A DNA stretch of 64,000 bases, taken from contig NZ_JAHKRN010000008.1 of NCBI RefSeq assembly GCF_019396385.1, positions 1 to 64,000 on the forward strand, written 5' to 3'. The notes beneath the pieces were generated by a model that saw nothing but the letters and a program-made list of their open reading frames with translations, ran no database searches and was not told where the DNA came from. Source of the stretch: Nonomuraea harbinensis. GTDB taxonomy: Bacteria; Actinomycetota; Actinomycetes; Streptosporangiales; Streptosporangiaceae. Made by a program: the position numbers and the translations under genes. Positions within the stretch are counted from its first letter, which is position 1. Every line of letters starts with the position of its first letter. Positions 45,520-54,537 of this stretch are shown one piece after another.

Positions 45520-46701
45520 ATGATCAATAGACACCGGCGCAGCATAACCGCCCTGTTCACGGCGACCGCGCTCATGAACGCCGCGATGGCGGCGGCGAGC
45601 GCGGTCAGCACCCTCGTCGCCACGGACCGCCTCGGCCTCGCGTGGGCCGGCGTGCCCGTGACGGCGGGCATCGTCGGCACCGGCGCCGGCGCCCTCGCGC
45701 TGACCCGCGTGATGAACCGCGCCGGGCGGCGTGCCGGGTTCGTGCTCGGCTTCGCGGTGGCGACGGCGGGGGCCTGCCTCGCGCTCCTGGCCGTCGCCTC
45801 GTACGACATCGTCACGCTGACCCTGGGCATGCTCCTGCTGGGGGTGGGCAACGCCGGGGCCCAGCTGTCCCGCTACGCGGCGGCAGACCTGTATCCACCG
45901 GCGCGGCGCGGGTTCGCGATCGGGACCGTGGTCTGGGGCGGCACGCTCGGCGCGGTCGGCGGGCCGTTGCTGCTCGCACCGTCGAGCACGGTCGCGACCG
46001 GGCTGGGATGGATCGCCTTCACCGGCCCCTTCCTGCTGGCCGGTGTCGCCTGCGCCGCGGCCATGGCCGTCTCCGCCGCCCTGGCGGGATCCGGGGCACG
46101 CCCGGTCCCCGGGCGGGCACGGCTCAGCGACCTGGTGCACGGGCCCGCCGCGCGGTCGGCGTTCGCGGTGATGGCCGCGGCGCAGGTCGTGATGGTCGGC
46201 ATCATGACCGCGGCCCCGCCGGACATGCACCTGCACCACCACGGCCTGGATGCGGTCGGCGCCGCGCTGGCGGCGCACACCTTCGGCATGTTCGCGTTCT
46301 CGCCGCTCACCGGCCACCTGATCGACCGGTACGGCGCGCGGCCCGTGATGGCCGCCGGGCTGGCGATCATGGCGCTGTCCGTGGCCCTGGCCGCGGCCGG
46401 GCCCGGCCGCATGCCGATGCTGACGGCCGGCCTGTTCCTGCTCGGGTACGGCTGGAACCTCTGCTTCATCGGCGGCAGCGCCGGCCTCGCCACGGGGCTG
46501 CCGGAGGGGGCCGACCGGATGCGCGTGGAGGGCGCGGTCGACGCCGGACTCTGGGGCGCGGCCGCCGTGGCCGGCCTGGCCTCCACCATGGTCCTTTCCT
46601 CTGGTGGGTACACCGTCCTCGCGCCGGTCGCCATGGCCCTGCTCGTCCTGGCCGCGGTCACGCTCGCCCGTACCCGGCGCGCCGCCCCTGCGCGAAGGTG
46701 A
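45520..46701 (+). CDS. MFS transporter (12-helix)
   Basis: 393 residues with about 12 hydrophobic helices. The motif-A-like loop NRAGRRAGFVLG is at residues 64-75 and the second-half counterpart is DRYGARPVMAAG. Sugar or drug specificity cannot be told. AAAGGG touches the ATG with no spacing, so the ribosome-binding site is non-standard. Divergent from the Lrp-type regulator, which probably controls it. Confidence 0.8.
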   Translation: MINRHRRSITALFTATALMNAAMAAASAVSTLVATDRLGLAWAGVPVTAGIVGTGAGALALTRVMNRAGRRAGFVLGFAVATAGACLALLAVASYDIVTLTLGMLLLGVGNAGAQLSRYAAADLYPPARRGFAIGTVVWGGTLGAVGGPLLLAPSSTVATGLGWIAFTGPFLLAGVACAAAMAVSAALAGSGARPVPGRARLSDLVHGPAARSAFAVMAAAQVVMVGIMTAAPPDMHLHHHGLDAVGAALAAHTFGMFAFSPLTGHLIDRYGARPVMAAGLAIMALSVALAAAGPGRMPMLTAGLFLLGYGWNLCFIGGSAGLATGLPEGADRMRVEGAVDAGLWGAAAVAGLASTMVLSSGGYTVLAPVAMALLVLAAVTLARTRRAAPARR

Positions 46702-46787
46702 CCCTCTCGTGCGCGCACCGATGAGTTCCGGCTCGCTCGGCGGTCACAACCACGACGGTCAGGACGAACTCGGCAGAGGAGCAGGAC

Positions 46788-47075
46788 ATGGTCATCGTCG
46801 CGGGGCACATCGTGGTCGATCCGCACCGGCGCGAGCGTTATCTGGCGGATTGCGAGAGCGTCGTCGAGCTGGCCCGCCGCGCACCCGGCTGCCTCGACTT
46901 CGCCATCGGCGCGGACCTGGTGGACGCCGGCCGCGTCAACATTCTCGAGCGCTGGGAGTCGCGGGCGGCCGTCGAGGCGTTCCGCGGCAGCGGCCCCGAC
47001 GACACCCAGCAGGACGCGATACTCGCCGCCTCGGTGACCGAGTACGACGTCGCGGACCTGCGCTCGCTGACCTGA
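46788..47075 (+). CDS. Antibiotic biosynthesis monooxygenase (ABM)-domain protein
   Basis: 95 residues, one ferredoxin-like ABM domain: VIVAGHIVVDPHRRERYLAD, ARRAPGCLDFAIGAD, VNILERWESRAAVEAF. Such cofactor-free proteins oxidise quinone-like or reactive substrates, or sense them. GAGGAGCAGG lies before the ATG. It follows the MFS gene on the same strand by 86 bases and may share its transcript. Confidence 0.8.
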   Translation: MVIVAGHIVVDPHRRERYLADCESVVELARRAPGCLDFAIGADLVDAGRVNILERWESRAAVEAFRGSGPDDTQQDAILAASVTEYDVADLRSLT

Positions 47076-47090
47076 GCCGTCAGCCGGTCC

Positions 47091-47426
47091 TCAGTCGCCC
47101 GCGTAGCGTGCCGAGACGTCCTTCCGGATACCGATGATCATCGCGACGACCAGGAAGAACAGCGAGACGACCAGCCCCGTGGGAAACGGCCAGGCGAGCA
47201 CGCAGCCGAGGTACAACGCCATGGCTCCCACGAGCGTCCAGGTGAGAGCGCCGAACACGTCACCGGTCCCGCGCGCGCTCCCGTGGCGCAGCCGGCGGAC
47301 GCCGATGTAGCCGATCACCGGAAGGCAGGCGATCGCGCCGGCCCAGAGGACGTTGTTCCCCAGCGCGCAGGCGCTCGTCAGGAAACCGAGGGCGATCACC
47401 AGCCATAATCTGACGGACTCGAACAT
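47091..47426 (-). CDS. Hypothetical small membrane protein (4 helices)
   Basis: 111 residues: MFESVRLWLVIALGFLTSAC, then three further hydrophobic stretches (to about 100) and a short charged C-terminus (RKDVSARYAGD). GGAGGTGCC directly precedes ATG 47426. Family unknown. Convergent with the ABM gene, divergent from the kinase gene. Confidence 0.65.
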   Translation of the reverse strand: MFESVRLWLVIALGFLTSACALGNNVLWAGAIACLPVIGYIGVRRLRHGSARGTGDVFGALTWTLVGAMALYLGCVLAWPFPTGLVVSLFFLVVAMIIGIRKDVSARYAGD

Positions 47427-47529
47427 GGCACCTCCATGCCGCGGGGCCGACAGTGTGCCATGGAGCACCACCACGCCCAGATCATTAGGATCATTGCCGT
47501 TGCGATGACCCCGGCGATCGGGAGCCCCG

Positions 47530-48981
47530 ATGAGCGACCCCCGCGGCTTCGGCCCCCGGGCGATGGACGAGCCAGAGGTGATCGGCCCGTACCGCGTCGA
47601 AGGCCGGATGGGCGCCGGCGGCATGGGCGTGGTCTACGCGGGGGTGGCGGCGGACGGCGCCCGGGTGGCGGTCAAGGTCATCCATCCGGGGCTGGCCGCC
47701 GATCCGCAGTTCCATGCCCGTTTCGTGCGCGAGGTCGATCTCCTGTCCCGGGTGCGCGGGCGCTGCACGGTCTCGGTGCTGGCCGCCGACACCGCCACGA
47801 TGCCTCCCTGGCTGGCCACCGAGTTCGTGCCCGGCCCGACGCTCAGCACGCACGTGCAGGGCAACGGGCCGCTGCCGCCGGACGAGTTACTGTCGTTCGG
47901 CGCCGACATCGCCGAAGCGCTCACCGACATCCATCGAGCCGGCGTCGTGCACCGCGACCTCAAACCCGGGAACGTCATCCTCTCCGCCTCCGGCGCGAAG
48001 GTCCTGGACTTCGGCATCGCCCGCGCCCTCGACGAGAGCGGGCTCACGGGCACCGGCGCGCTGATCGGCACCCCCGGCTGGATCAGCCCGGAGCAGTACC
48101 GGGGCGACCAGGCGGACGCGGCCGCCGACGTCTTCGCCTGGGGCGCGCTGATGGTGTACGCCTCGACCGGGCGCCCGCCGTTCGGCACCGGCGCCCCCGA
48201 TGTCCTGGCCTACCGCGTCATGAGCGTCGACGCCGACCTGTCCGGCGTGCCGCCGCGCGTCCGCGACCTCGTACGGAGCGCGCTCGCCAAGGATCGGAAG
48301 GCGCGGCCGGCCACGCACGAGCTGCTCGCCCGGGTCACCGCGCTGAGGAGGGGCGCGACGACCCCCATGCCGGTGCCCGGCAGGCGCCCCGTGGTGCCGC
48401 TGTGGTCGGCCGTCGCCGTCGTGGCGGCGGTCTCGGCCGTCGGCGTGGCCTTCACGGTGAACGCGGCGGGGACGCCGGAGGCGCTGCGGAGCCCGGGCGT
48501 CTCTTCCTCGTCCACGCGGTCCGGAAGCCCGGAGCCGGGCGGGAGCGAAAGCCCGGAGCCGGATGAGAGCGAGAGCCCGGAGGAGACGGCGACGGCGGAC
48601 GAGACCGCCGAGGAGTCGCCCACTCCCAGCAGGACCCCCGTGAAGACGCCCACCGCGAGGAAGACGAGCCCGCGCCCCTCGGCCACCACCGCGCCGTGCC
48701 CGTCCAACAGCGCGATACTCCAGCAGGTCGCCGCGATGAACGGCGGCAGCCTGCCGCAGGACGCCGCGGTCGGGGGCAGGAAGTGCGCGGGCTCCTGGCT
48801 CGCGGCCGAGATCGAGTCCCCGAGTGTCGGCGGGATCTCCCTGATCGCGACGCGGAACAGAGCCCGGTTCGTCGACGCCGAGATCGGCAGCAACTTCTGC
48901 TCACTGTCGGACCGCCCGTCCCTCCTCGCCAGAGCGCCGGGCAGCATCAAGACCTTCCTCTGTCCCCAGGGCTTCAGCTGA
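47530..48981 (+). CDS. Ser/Thr protein kinase, Hanks type, with a four-cysteine extracellular domain
   Basis: 483 residues. The kinase domain (about 18-275) has GAGGMG (P-loop), Lys49 in AVKVIH, the catalytic loop HRDLKPGN with Asp143, DFG at 160-162 and the activation segment GTPGWISPEQY. A proline-rich juxtamembrane region, one helix (about 289-310) and a Ser/Pro/Glu/Thr-rich external linker (about 315-390) follow. The small external domain (about 392-483) has cysteines in APCPSN, RKCAGSW, NFCSL and LCPQG, suggesting two disulphides. No PASTA repeats. It senses an unknown external signal. GGGAG precedes the ATG. Confidence 0.9.
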   Translation: MSDPRGFGPRAMDEPEVIGPYRVEGRMGAGGMGVVYAGVAADGARVAVKVIHPGLAADPQFHARFVREVDLLSRVRGRCTVSVLAADTATMPPWLATEFVPGPTLSTHVQGNGPLPPDELLSFGADIAEALTDIHRAGVVHRDLKPGNVILSASGAKVLDFGIARALDESGLTGTGALIGTPGWISPEQYRGDQADAAADVFAWGALMVYASTGRPPFGTGAPDVLAYRVMSVDADLSGVPPRVRDLVRSALAKDRKARPATHELLARVTALRRGATTPMPVPGRRPVVPLWSAVAVVAAVSAVGVAFTVNAAGTPEALRSPGVSSSSTRSGSPEPGGSESPEPDESESPEETATADETAEESPTPSRTPVKTPTARKTSPRPSATTAPCPSNSAILQQVAAMNGGSLPQDAAVGGRKCAGSWLAAEIESPSVGGISLIATRNRARFVDAEIGSNFCSLSDRPSLLARAPGSIKTFLCPQGFS

Positions 48982-48987
48982 TGCCGC

Positions 48988-49023
48988 TGGTCGCCGGGAC
49001 CTCCGAAGAGGTCCCGGCGACCA
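48988..49023. terminator. Perfect 16-bp bidirectional terminator
   Basis: TGGTCGCCGGGACCTC and its exact complement around the loop CGAA, between the convergent kinase and EF-Tu-like genes. It is the strongest hairpin in the window. Confidence 0.85.
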
Positions 49024-49027
49024 CGGT

Positions 49028-50194
49028 TCAGTCCGTCACGGCGAGCACCGTGCCGGCGCCCACGGTCAGGCCGCCCTCGCGGATGGCGAAACCGAGGCCC
49101 GGCTCCAGGGCGACCGCCTTGCCGAGGGTGACCGGGACCTCGATCGTGTCCCCCGGCCGGGCCGGCGAGGTGAGCAGCAGCTCACCCGGCACGTCCGTCG
49201 TGCGCAGGTAGAACTGCGGCCGGTAGCCCGAGGCGATCGGCTTGCGCCGGCCGCCCTCCTCCGCCGTCAGCAGGTACACCCGGGCGGTGAACGCCCGGTG
49301 CGCCGCCTGGCTGCCCGGGGCCGCGAGCACCATGCCGCGCCTGACCTGGTGCCGCTGGACGCCGCGGAGCAGGAGGGCGGCGTTGTCGCCCGCCTCGCCG
49401 CGCTCCATCGTGCGGCCGAACGTCTCGACGCCGGTGACGACCGCGGACAGGTCGCCGCCCAGCCCGACGGCCGTGACCGGGTCGCCGACGCGGACGGCGC
49501 CGCGCTCGATGGCCCCGGTGACGACCGTGCCGCGGCCGGTGATGGACATGACGTTCTCCACGGGCATGAGGAACGGCGCGTCCACGTACCGGACCGGGAC
49601 CGGGATGTGGTCGTCGACCGTACGGAGCAGCTCGTCGATGGACGCCGTCCAGGCCGGGTCGCCCTCGAGCGCCCGCAGCCCGGAGACGCGCACCATCGGC
49701 GAGCCGGCGAAGCCGTGCTCGCCGAGCAGGTCCTGCAGCTCCAGCTCCACCAGGTCGGTGAGCTCCGGGTCGGCCCCGTCGGCCTTGTTGACCGCGACGA
49801 CCAGGTGCTCGACGCCCACCCGCCGGGCGAGCAGGACGTGCTCCCTGGTCTGCGGCATGATGCCGTCGCGCGCCGACACCACCAGGATGGCGCCGTCGAG
49901 CTGCGCCGCCCCCGTGATCATGTTCTTCACGTAGTCGGCGTGGCCCGGCATGTCCACGTGGGCGTAGTGCCGCGTGGCGGTCTCGTACTCGACGTGCGAG
50001 ATGTTGATCGTGATGCCCCTGGAGTGCTCCTCCGGGGTGCGGTCGATCCGCTCGAACGGCGTGTACGTGGCCTGGCCGCGCTCCGCCAGCACCTTCGTGA
50101 TGGCGGCGGTCAGCGTGGTCTTGCCGTGGTCGACGTGGCCCATCGTGCCGATGTTGAGGTGCGGCTTGTTCCGCACATAGGCCTGCTTGGCCAT
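49028..50194 (-). CDS. Elongation factor Tu paralogue (EF-Tu3-like)
   Basis: 388 residues, full EF-Tu length. The G motifs are GHVDHGKTT (G1), [12 protein letters not shown] (G2), DMPGHADYV (G3; the usual DCPG cysteine is Met), NKADGAD (G4) and SGLRAL (G5; usually SALKAL). Domain 2 and 3 motifs are present, but the C-terminus is [12 protein letters not shown]. Several substitutions in otherwise invariant stretches and a solitary position, without the str operon, mark it as a second, specialised EF-Tu. In Streptomyces such genes (tuf3) are expressed under stringent or antibiotic conditions. AAGGAAGGG precedes the ATG. Confidence 0.85.
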   Translation of the reverse strand: MAKQAYVRNKPHLNIGTMGHVDHGKTTLTAAITKVLAERGQATYTPFERIDRTPEEHSRGITINISHVEYETATRHYAHVDMPGHADYVKNMITGAAQLDGAILVVSARDGIMPQTREHVLLARRVGVEHLVVAVNKADGADPELTDLVELELQDLLGEHGFAGSPMVRVSGLRALEGDPAWTASIDELLRTVDDHIPVPVRYVDAPFLMPVENVMSITGRGTVVTGAIERGAVRVGDPVTAVGLGGDLSAVVTGVETFGRTMERGEAGDNAALLLRGVQRHQVRRGMVLAAPGSQAAHRAFTARVYLLTAEEGGRRKPIASGYRPQFYLRTTDVPGELLLTSPARPGDTIEVPVTLGKAVALEPGLGFAIREGGLTVGAGTVLAVTD

Positions 50195-50287
50195 GATCCC
50201 TTCCTTGCGAACCTGGATGCGTGGTGACCCGTGCAGGGCCGTCGACCTCTCCCCGCCGGGTCACACTCCGGGACGAACGGGAAGAGG

Positions 50288-50374
50288 TCAGCGCTCCAGG
50301 CCGTCGCAGGCACGCTCGAACGCGCCCGCGCGGGCGGGCGTCGTCGGGAGCGCGTGCCGGATCATGATGACCAT
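50288..50374 (-). CDS. Possible 28-codon leader ORF upstream of the EF-Tu paralogue
   Basis: MVIMIRHALPTTPARAGAFE and eight more residues, then stop, 93 bases before the EF-Tu start on the same strand and downstream of the candidate promoter. The ribosome-binding site is weak (GAGAGCAG). It may be an upstream leader or chance. Confidence 0.25.
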   Translation of the reverse strand: MVIMIRHALPTTPARAGAFERACDGLER

Positions 50375-50402
50375 GGTGCTGCTCTCAGCGGCGATGGGCA
50401 AT

Positions 50403-50430
50403 CGAATATTCCCTTTGGTCCGTCGGACAA
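50403..50430 (-). promoter_or_regulatory. Candidate promoter for the EF-Tu paralogue
   Basis: On the minus strand TTGTCC (50430-50425), 16 bases, TATTCG (50408-50403). The AT-rich core GAATATTCC stands out in this 300-base divergent region. It implies a leader of about 200 bases before the EF-Tu start, which could hold an attenuator or a leader ORF. Confidence 0.3.
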
Positions 50431-50484
50431 GGCGCGGGCCCCGGTTCGTCCTGCAGACCGAAGAAGGCGTGACGGTGCTGGCCT

Positions 50485-50490
50485 AGCGTT
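50485..50490 (+). promoter_or_regulatory. -10 element TAGCGT for a leaderless S9 peptidase mRNA
   Basis: TAGCGT ends five bases before ATG 50496 and there is no ribosome-binding site, the arrangement of leaderless actinomycete transcripts. No good -35 is seen. Confidence 0.35.
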
Positions 50491-50495
50491 CGCTC

Positions 50496-52412
50496 ATGCC
50501 CCGCATCACGCTGGACGACCTGTTCCGCCTGGCCGTGCCGTCCGATCCGCAGCCGCGGCCGGACGGCGGCGCGGTCGCGTACACGCTCACCACGGCCCGG
50601 CGCGAGCCGGACGGGAACCACGACGAGATCTGGCTCGCCGCCCCCGGCGCGGAGCCCCGGCGGCTCGCCGAGGGGAGCTGCCCGCGCTGGTCGCCGGACG
50701 GGCGCACCCTGGCGTACCTGCGGCCCGTCGAGGGCCGGCCGCAGATCCACCTGCTGCCCATGGACGGCGGTGAGCCGCGCGTCCTCACCGCCGTGCCGCT
50801 CGGAGCGGGCGCGCCGGTGTGGTCGCCCGGCGGCGACAGGATCGCGTACGCGGGTCCGCACGGCGAGCTCGACCCGCACGCTCCCGTGGTGGCGGACCGG
50901 CTGGACTACAAGGCCGACGGCGCCGGGCTGCTGCGCGGGATCACCACACAGGTCTTCGTCGCCGAGGTGACGTCGGGGGAGACCGTCCGGCTCACCGAGG
51001 GCGGCTTCCACGCGGGGGAGCCTTCGTGGGCGCCGGACGGGGAGCGGCTGGCGTTCACCGCCGGGATGGAGCCCGACGGCGACCTGCGGCTGTCGAGCTC
51101 GGTGTACGCGGTCGAGGTGGGCGGGGGTGAGCCGAAACGGCTGACCGGTCCCGAGGTGATCGCCGCCGGCGTGTGGTGGCTCGGCGGGCGGCTGGTGGTG
51201 GCCGGGCCGGTCGAGCCGGTCGGGCACACGCGGCTCCACCTGGTGGAGGCGGACGGGGCGCGGGAGCTGGAGACCGGGCTGGACCGCAACGTCATGGTGG
51301 GCGCGCCCGGCTACCCCGGCGCCGCGCCCCGGCTCGCCGGCGGGCAGTTGCTGTTCGCGGCCCGCGACCGCGGCTGCACGCACCTCTACACCGTGCCCCT
51401 GACCGGAGGGACGGCGGTGAAGGTCGTCGGCGGCGACGCCGTGGTGGCCGGTGCGGGCACCGCAGCCGGGAAGCTCGCGTACGTCGCCGCGACGGCCCGC
51501 AGCGCTGGCGAGGTGTACCTGACGGATCTCCCGCCGGGCGGAACATCCGAGACATCGGGAGAGTCACCGCCGGACACCTCCGAGACCCCGGCGCCAGAGG
51601 GCGCGCTCACCTCGTACGCGCTCGCCGGCGTGGACCTGTTCACCCCCGTCCGCCGCACGTTCACCGCCGCCGACGGCACTCCCGTCGAGGGGTTCGTGCT
51701 GCGCGACGAGACGCTGGACGGGCCGGGGCCGCTGCTGCTCGACATCCACGGCGGCCCGCACAACGCCTGGGCGCCCGTCTTCGACGGCGCGCACCTCTAC
51801 CACCAGGTGCTCGCCGCACGCGGCTGGACCGTGCTCACCCTGAACCCGCGCGCCAGCGACGGGTACGGTGAAGCCTTCTACAAGGCGGCGGCCGGAGCCT
51901 GGGGGCTGGCCGACACCCAGGACTTCCTGGGCCCCCTCGACGACCTGGTGGCCGAGGGCGTCGCGGACCCGGAGCGGCTGGCCGTCACCGGCTACAGCTA
52001 CGGCGGCTACATGACCTGCTGGCTGTCCACGCGGACCGGGCGGTTCAAGGCCGCCATCCCCGGCGGTGCCGTGACTGACCTGGTCAGCATGGGTGGAACC
52101 TCCGATATGGGATATTTCCTGAAAATGTTTGAATGCGGGAGTGACGTCGTACCCCAGTCCCCGCTCACCCACGTGGACGACGTCACGACCCCCACCCTCC
52201 TGCTGCACGGCGACACCGACGACCGCTGCCCCGTGGGCCAGGCCGAGCAGTGGTTCGCGGCGCTGCGCGAGCGCGGCGTGCCCGTCCGGCTGGTGCGCTA
52301 TCCAGGCGCCTCCCACCTGTTCATCCTCAACGGACGCCCCTCACACCGGTTCGACTACAACGAGAGGATCATCGCGTGGCTGCAGCAATGGGTCACCGGC
52401 TCGCCGAGCTGA
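50496..52412 (+). CDS. S9-family prolyl oligopeptidase / acylaminoacyl-peptidase
   Basis: 638 residues. An N-terminal beta-propeller (about 10-385) contains repeated W-S-P-D/G-G and WAPDGERLAF blades. The alpha/beta-hydrolase domain (about 400-638) has Ser501 in GYSYGG, Asp575 in HGDTDDR and His607 in GASHLF. It has no signal peptide, so it cleaves short peptides in the cytoplasm. It heads the peptide-use island and overlaps the next gene by 37 bases. The Ser/Thr/Pro/Glu-rich insert near 350-370 is unusual for a propeller. Confidence 0.9.
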   Translation: MPRITLDDLFRLAVPSDPQPRPDGGAVAYTLTTARREPDGNHDEIWLAAPGAEPRRLAEGSCPRWSPDGRTLAYLRPVEGRPQIHLLPMDGGEPRVLTAVPLGAGAPVWSPGGDRIAYAGPHGELDPHAPVVADRLDYKADGAGLLRGITTQVFVAEVTSGETVRLTEGGFHAGEPSWAPDGERLAFTAGMEPDGDLRLSSSVYAVEVGGGEPKRLTGPEVIAAGVWWLGGRLVVAGPVEPVGHTRLHLVEADGARELETGLDRNVMVGAPGYPGAAPRLAGGQLLFAARDRGCTHLYTVPLTGGTAVKVVGGDAVVAGAGTAAGKLAYVAATARSAGEVYLTDLPPGGTSETSGESPPDTSETPAPEGALTSYALAGVDLFTPVRRTFTAADGTPVEGFVLRDETLDGPGPLLLDIHGGPHNAWAPVFDGAHLYHQVLAARGWTVLTLNPRASDGYGEAFYKAAAGAWGLADTQDFLGPLDDLVAEGVADPERLAVTGYSYGGYMTCWLSTRTGRFKAAIPGGAVTDLVSMGGTSDMGYFLKMFECGSDVVPQSPLTHVDDVTTPTLLLHGDTDDRCPVGQAEQWFAALRERGVPVRLVRYPGASHLFILNGRPSHRFDYNERIIAWLQQWVTGSPS

Positions 52413-53689
52413 TCGCCGAATACGAGGTGCCCGGCGCGGCCCTCGCCTACCTGCACCAGGGGGAGCTCCACGAGTTCGCCGCCGGGGTGCTCAACAAGGC
52501 GACGGGGGTCGAGAGCACCCCCGACTCGCTGTTCCAGATCGGCTCCGTCACCAAGGTGTGGACCGCCACCCTGCTCATGCAGGACATCGAGCAGGGCAGG
52601 CTCACCCTGGACACGCCCGTCGTCGACGTGCTGCCCGAGTTCAAGGTCGCCGACCCCGAGGTGACCAAGACCGTCACGATCCGCCACCTGCTCTCCCACA
52701 CCAGCGGCATCGACGGCGACCTGTTCCTGGACACCGGCCGCGGCGACGACTGCGTGGAGAAGTACGTGGCGGCCTGCGCCGACCTGGCCCAGAACCACCC
52801 GCTCGGCGTCACCCAGTCCTACTGCAACTCCGGCTTCATCGTCGCCGGGCGGGTGCTGGAGAAGCTGGCCGGCAAGCGCTGGGACGACGTGCTGCGCGAG
52901 CGGATCATCGAGCCGCTCGGCCTCACCCACACCGCCACCCTGGCCGAGGACGTGCTCCGCTTCCGCGCCGCGATGGGCCACATGGAGAACGGGGACCCCG
53001 CCCCGGTCTGGGGGCTCATGCGCTCCGCCGGACCCGCCGGGCTCATCTGCGCCCGCCCCGCCGACGTGGTCGCCTTCGCCCGCGCCCACCTCGAAGGCGG
53101 CCTGCTGGAGAACCCGGCCGCCATGTGGGAGCCGCAGATCGACATCCCCAACCCGCACACGCTCGGCAGGCAGTGGGGCATCGGCTGGATCCTCGACGAG
53201 TGGGACGGCCGGCAGGTCGTCTCCCACGGCGGCAACACCATCGGCCAGCACGCCATGCTCTGGATGCTGCCCGGCACCGGCACCATCGCCTGCGTCACCG
53301 TCAACGGCGGCCACAGCGGCGCGTTCACCCACCGGGTCGTCACCGAGCTGTTCGCCGAGCTCGACGGCGTCACCGTGCCCGCCAGGCTGGGCCCGCCCGA
53401 GCGGCCCGTCCAGGTCGACTCCGCCCGTTACGCCGGCGTCTACGAGCGCGCCGGGTCCCGCATCACGATCGGCGAGCGCGAGGGCGGGCTGCGGCTGCGC
53501 ATGGAGTCCACCGGCGAGCTGGCCGCGCTGGACGAGCCCGTCGAGCTGGACCTGCGGCCCGTCGACGAGGTCACCTTCGTCGGCCGCAGGGACGGCGACC
53601 CCGACTGGCTCTCGGCCGTGTTCTTCGAGCTGCCCGACGGCTCCCCGTACGTGCACCTGGGCGCCCGCGCCACGCCGCGGACGGGCTGA
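52376..53689 (+). CDS. Beta-lactamase-family serine hydrolase (D-aminopeptidase/esterase-like)
   Basis: 437 residues from GTG 52376 (GAGAGG eight bases upstream; ATG 52388 is an alternative). The penicillin-recognising motifs are S-x-x-K as SVTK (57-60), Y-x-N as YCN (149-151) and H-G-G in VVSHGGN, followed by a lipocalin-like C-terminal domain (about 340-430). No signal peptide. Family members include DD-peptidases, D-aminopeptidases and esterases. Its overlap with the S9 peptidase gene suggests joint peptide breakdown. Confidence 0.8.
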   Translation: MAAAMGHRLAELIAEYEVPGAALAYLHQGELHEFAAGVLNKATGVESTPDSLFQIGSVTKVWTATLLMQDIEQGRLTLDTPVVDVLPEFKVADPEVTKTVTIRHLLSHTSGIDGDLFLDTGRGDDCVEKYVAACADLAQNHPLGVTQSYCNSGFIVAGRVLEKLAGKRWDDVLRERIIEPLGLTHTATLAEDVLRFRAAMGHMENGDPAPVWGLMRSAGPAGLICARPADVVAFARAHLEGGLLENPAAMWEPQIDIPNPHTLGRQWGIGWILDEWDGRQVVSHGGNTIGQHAMLWMLPGTGTIACVTVNGGHSGAFTHRVVTELFAELDGVTVPARLGPPERPVQVDSARYAGVYERAGSRITIGEREGGLRLRMESTGELAALDEPVELDLRPVDEVTFVGRRDGDPDWLSAVFFELPDGSPYVHLGARATPRTG

Positions 53690-53694
53690 AAGGC

Positions 53695-54537
53695 GTGCGT
53701 GAGGTGTTCGAGGGCGCGGGCGCGCGGGGCTTCCTGCACGCCCGCGACGTCGACGGCGACCGCGAAACTTGCCTCGACGCGGACGAGCCCGTCGTCCTCG
53801 CGTCCGTGTTCAAGATCGCCGTGCTGCTGGAGTACGCCCTGCAGGCGGCGGCGGGCGAGCTGGCGCGGACCGAGCGGCTGACCGTCACCGCCGCCGACAA
53901 GGACGGCGGCATCGGCACCTCGGGCTGCGCCGACGACGTCTCGCTCACCCTGCGGGACCTCGCGCACTTCATGATGACGATGAGCGACAACGCCGCCACC
54001 GACGTGCTGCTGCGCCGGGTCGGCCTGGACCGGGTGCACGCCACGCTCGCCCGGCTCGGGCTGCGCCGCACCCGGCTCATCGGCGGCTGCGCCGAGCTGT
54101 TCGCCCAGGTCGAGGCCGAGCTCGGCACCGTCGAGCTCGACGGGATGCCGCGCGAGCTGATCGAGCCGCTGGCCGTGCGCGACCCTGCGCGGACCACGTC
54201 GGGAACGCCGCGCGAGATCACCACGCTGCTCGCCAGGATCTGGCGGGACGAGGCAGGCCCCGCGGAGGCGTGCGCCGAGGTCCGCGCGGTCATGGGCAGG
54301 CAGATCTGGCCGCACCGGCTCGCCTCCGGGTTCGGCGACGAGGTCCGGGTCTCCGGCAAGACCGGCACGCTGTGGGGGGTGCGCAACGAGGCCGGCGTCG
54401 TCGAGTACCCCGACGGCGGCCGCTACGCCGTCGCGGTGTTCCTGCGCACGGACAAGCTGGGCGGGCGCGACCCGGCCGCCGACGCGGTGATCGGGCGGGC
54501 CGCCCGGCTGGCGGTTGACCGGTTGCGCGGCCCATGA
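53695..54537 (+). CDS. Class A beta-lactamase-fold serine hydrolase
   Basis: 280 residues from GTG 53695; GTG 53704 is better spaced from GAAAGG and equally possible. S-x-x-K is SVFK (37-40), S-D-N is at 97-99 (MSDNAATD) and K-T-G is in VSGKTGTLWG. No clear omega-loop Glu (E-P-E-L-N) is present, and there is no signal peptide, which argues against antibiotic resistance and for a cytoplasmic peptidase or esterase. It starts six bases after the previous stop and overlaps the PucR gene by four bases. Confidence 0.8.
   Translation: MREVFEGAGARGFLHARDVDGDRETCLDADEPVVLASVFKIAVLLEYALQAAAGELARTERLTVTAADKDGGIGTSGCADDVSLTLRDLAHFMMTMSDNAATDVLLRRVGLDRVHATLARLGLRRTRLIGGCAELFAQVEAELGTVELDGMPRELIEPLAVRDPARTTSGTPREITTLLARIWRDEAGPAEACAEVRAVMGRQIWPHRLASGFGDEVRVSGKTGTLWGVRNEAGVVEYPDGGRYAVAVFLRTDKLGGRDPAADAVIGRAARLAVDRLRGP

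Noticed and set aside
53695-54537. Antibiotic-resistance beta-lactamase
   Set aside because: Motifs SVFK, SDN and KTG are there, but there is no signal peptide and no recognisable omega-loop Glu, and the gene lies in a peptide-use operon.
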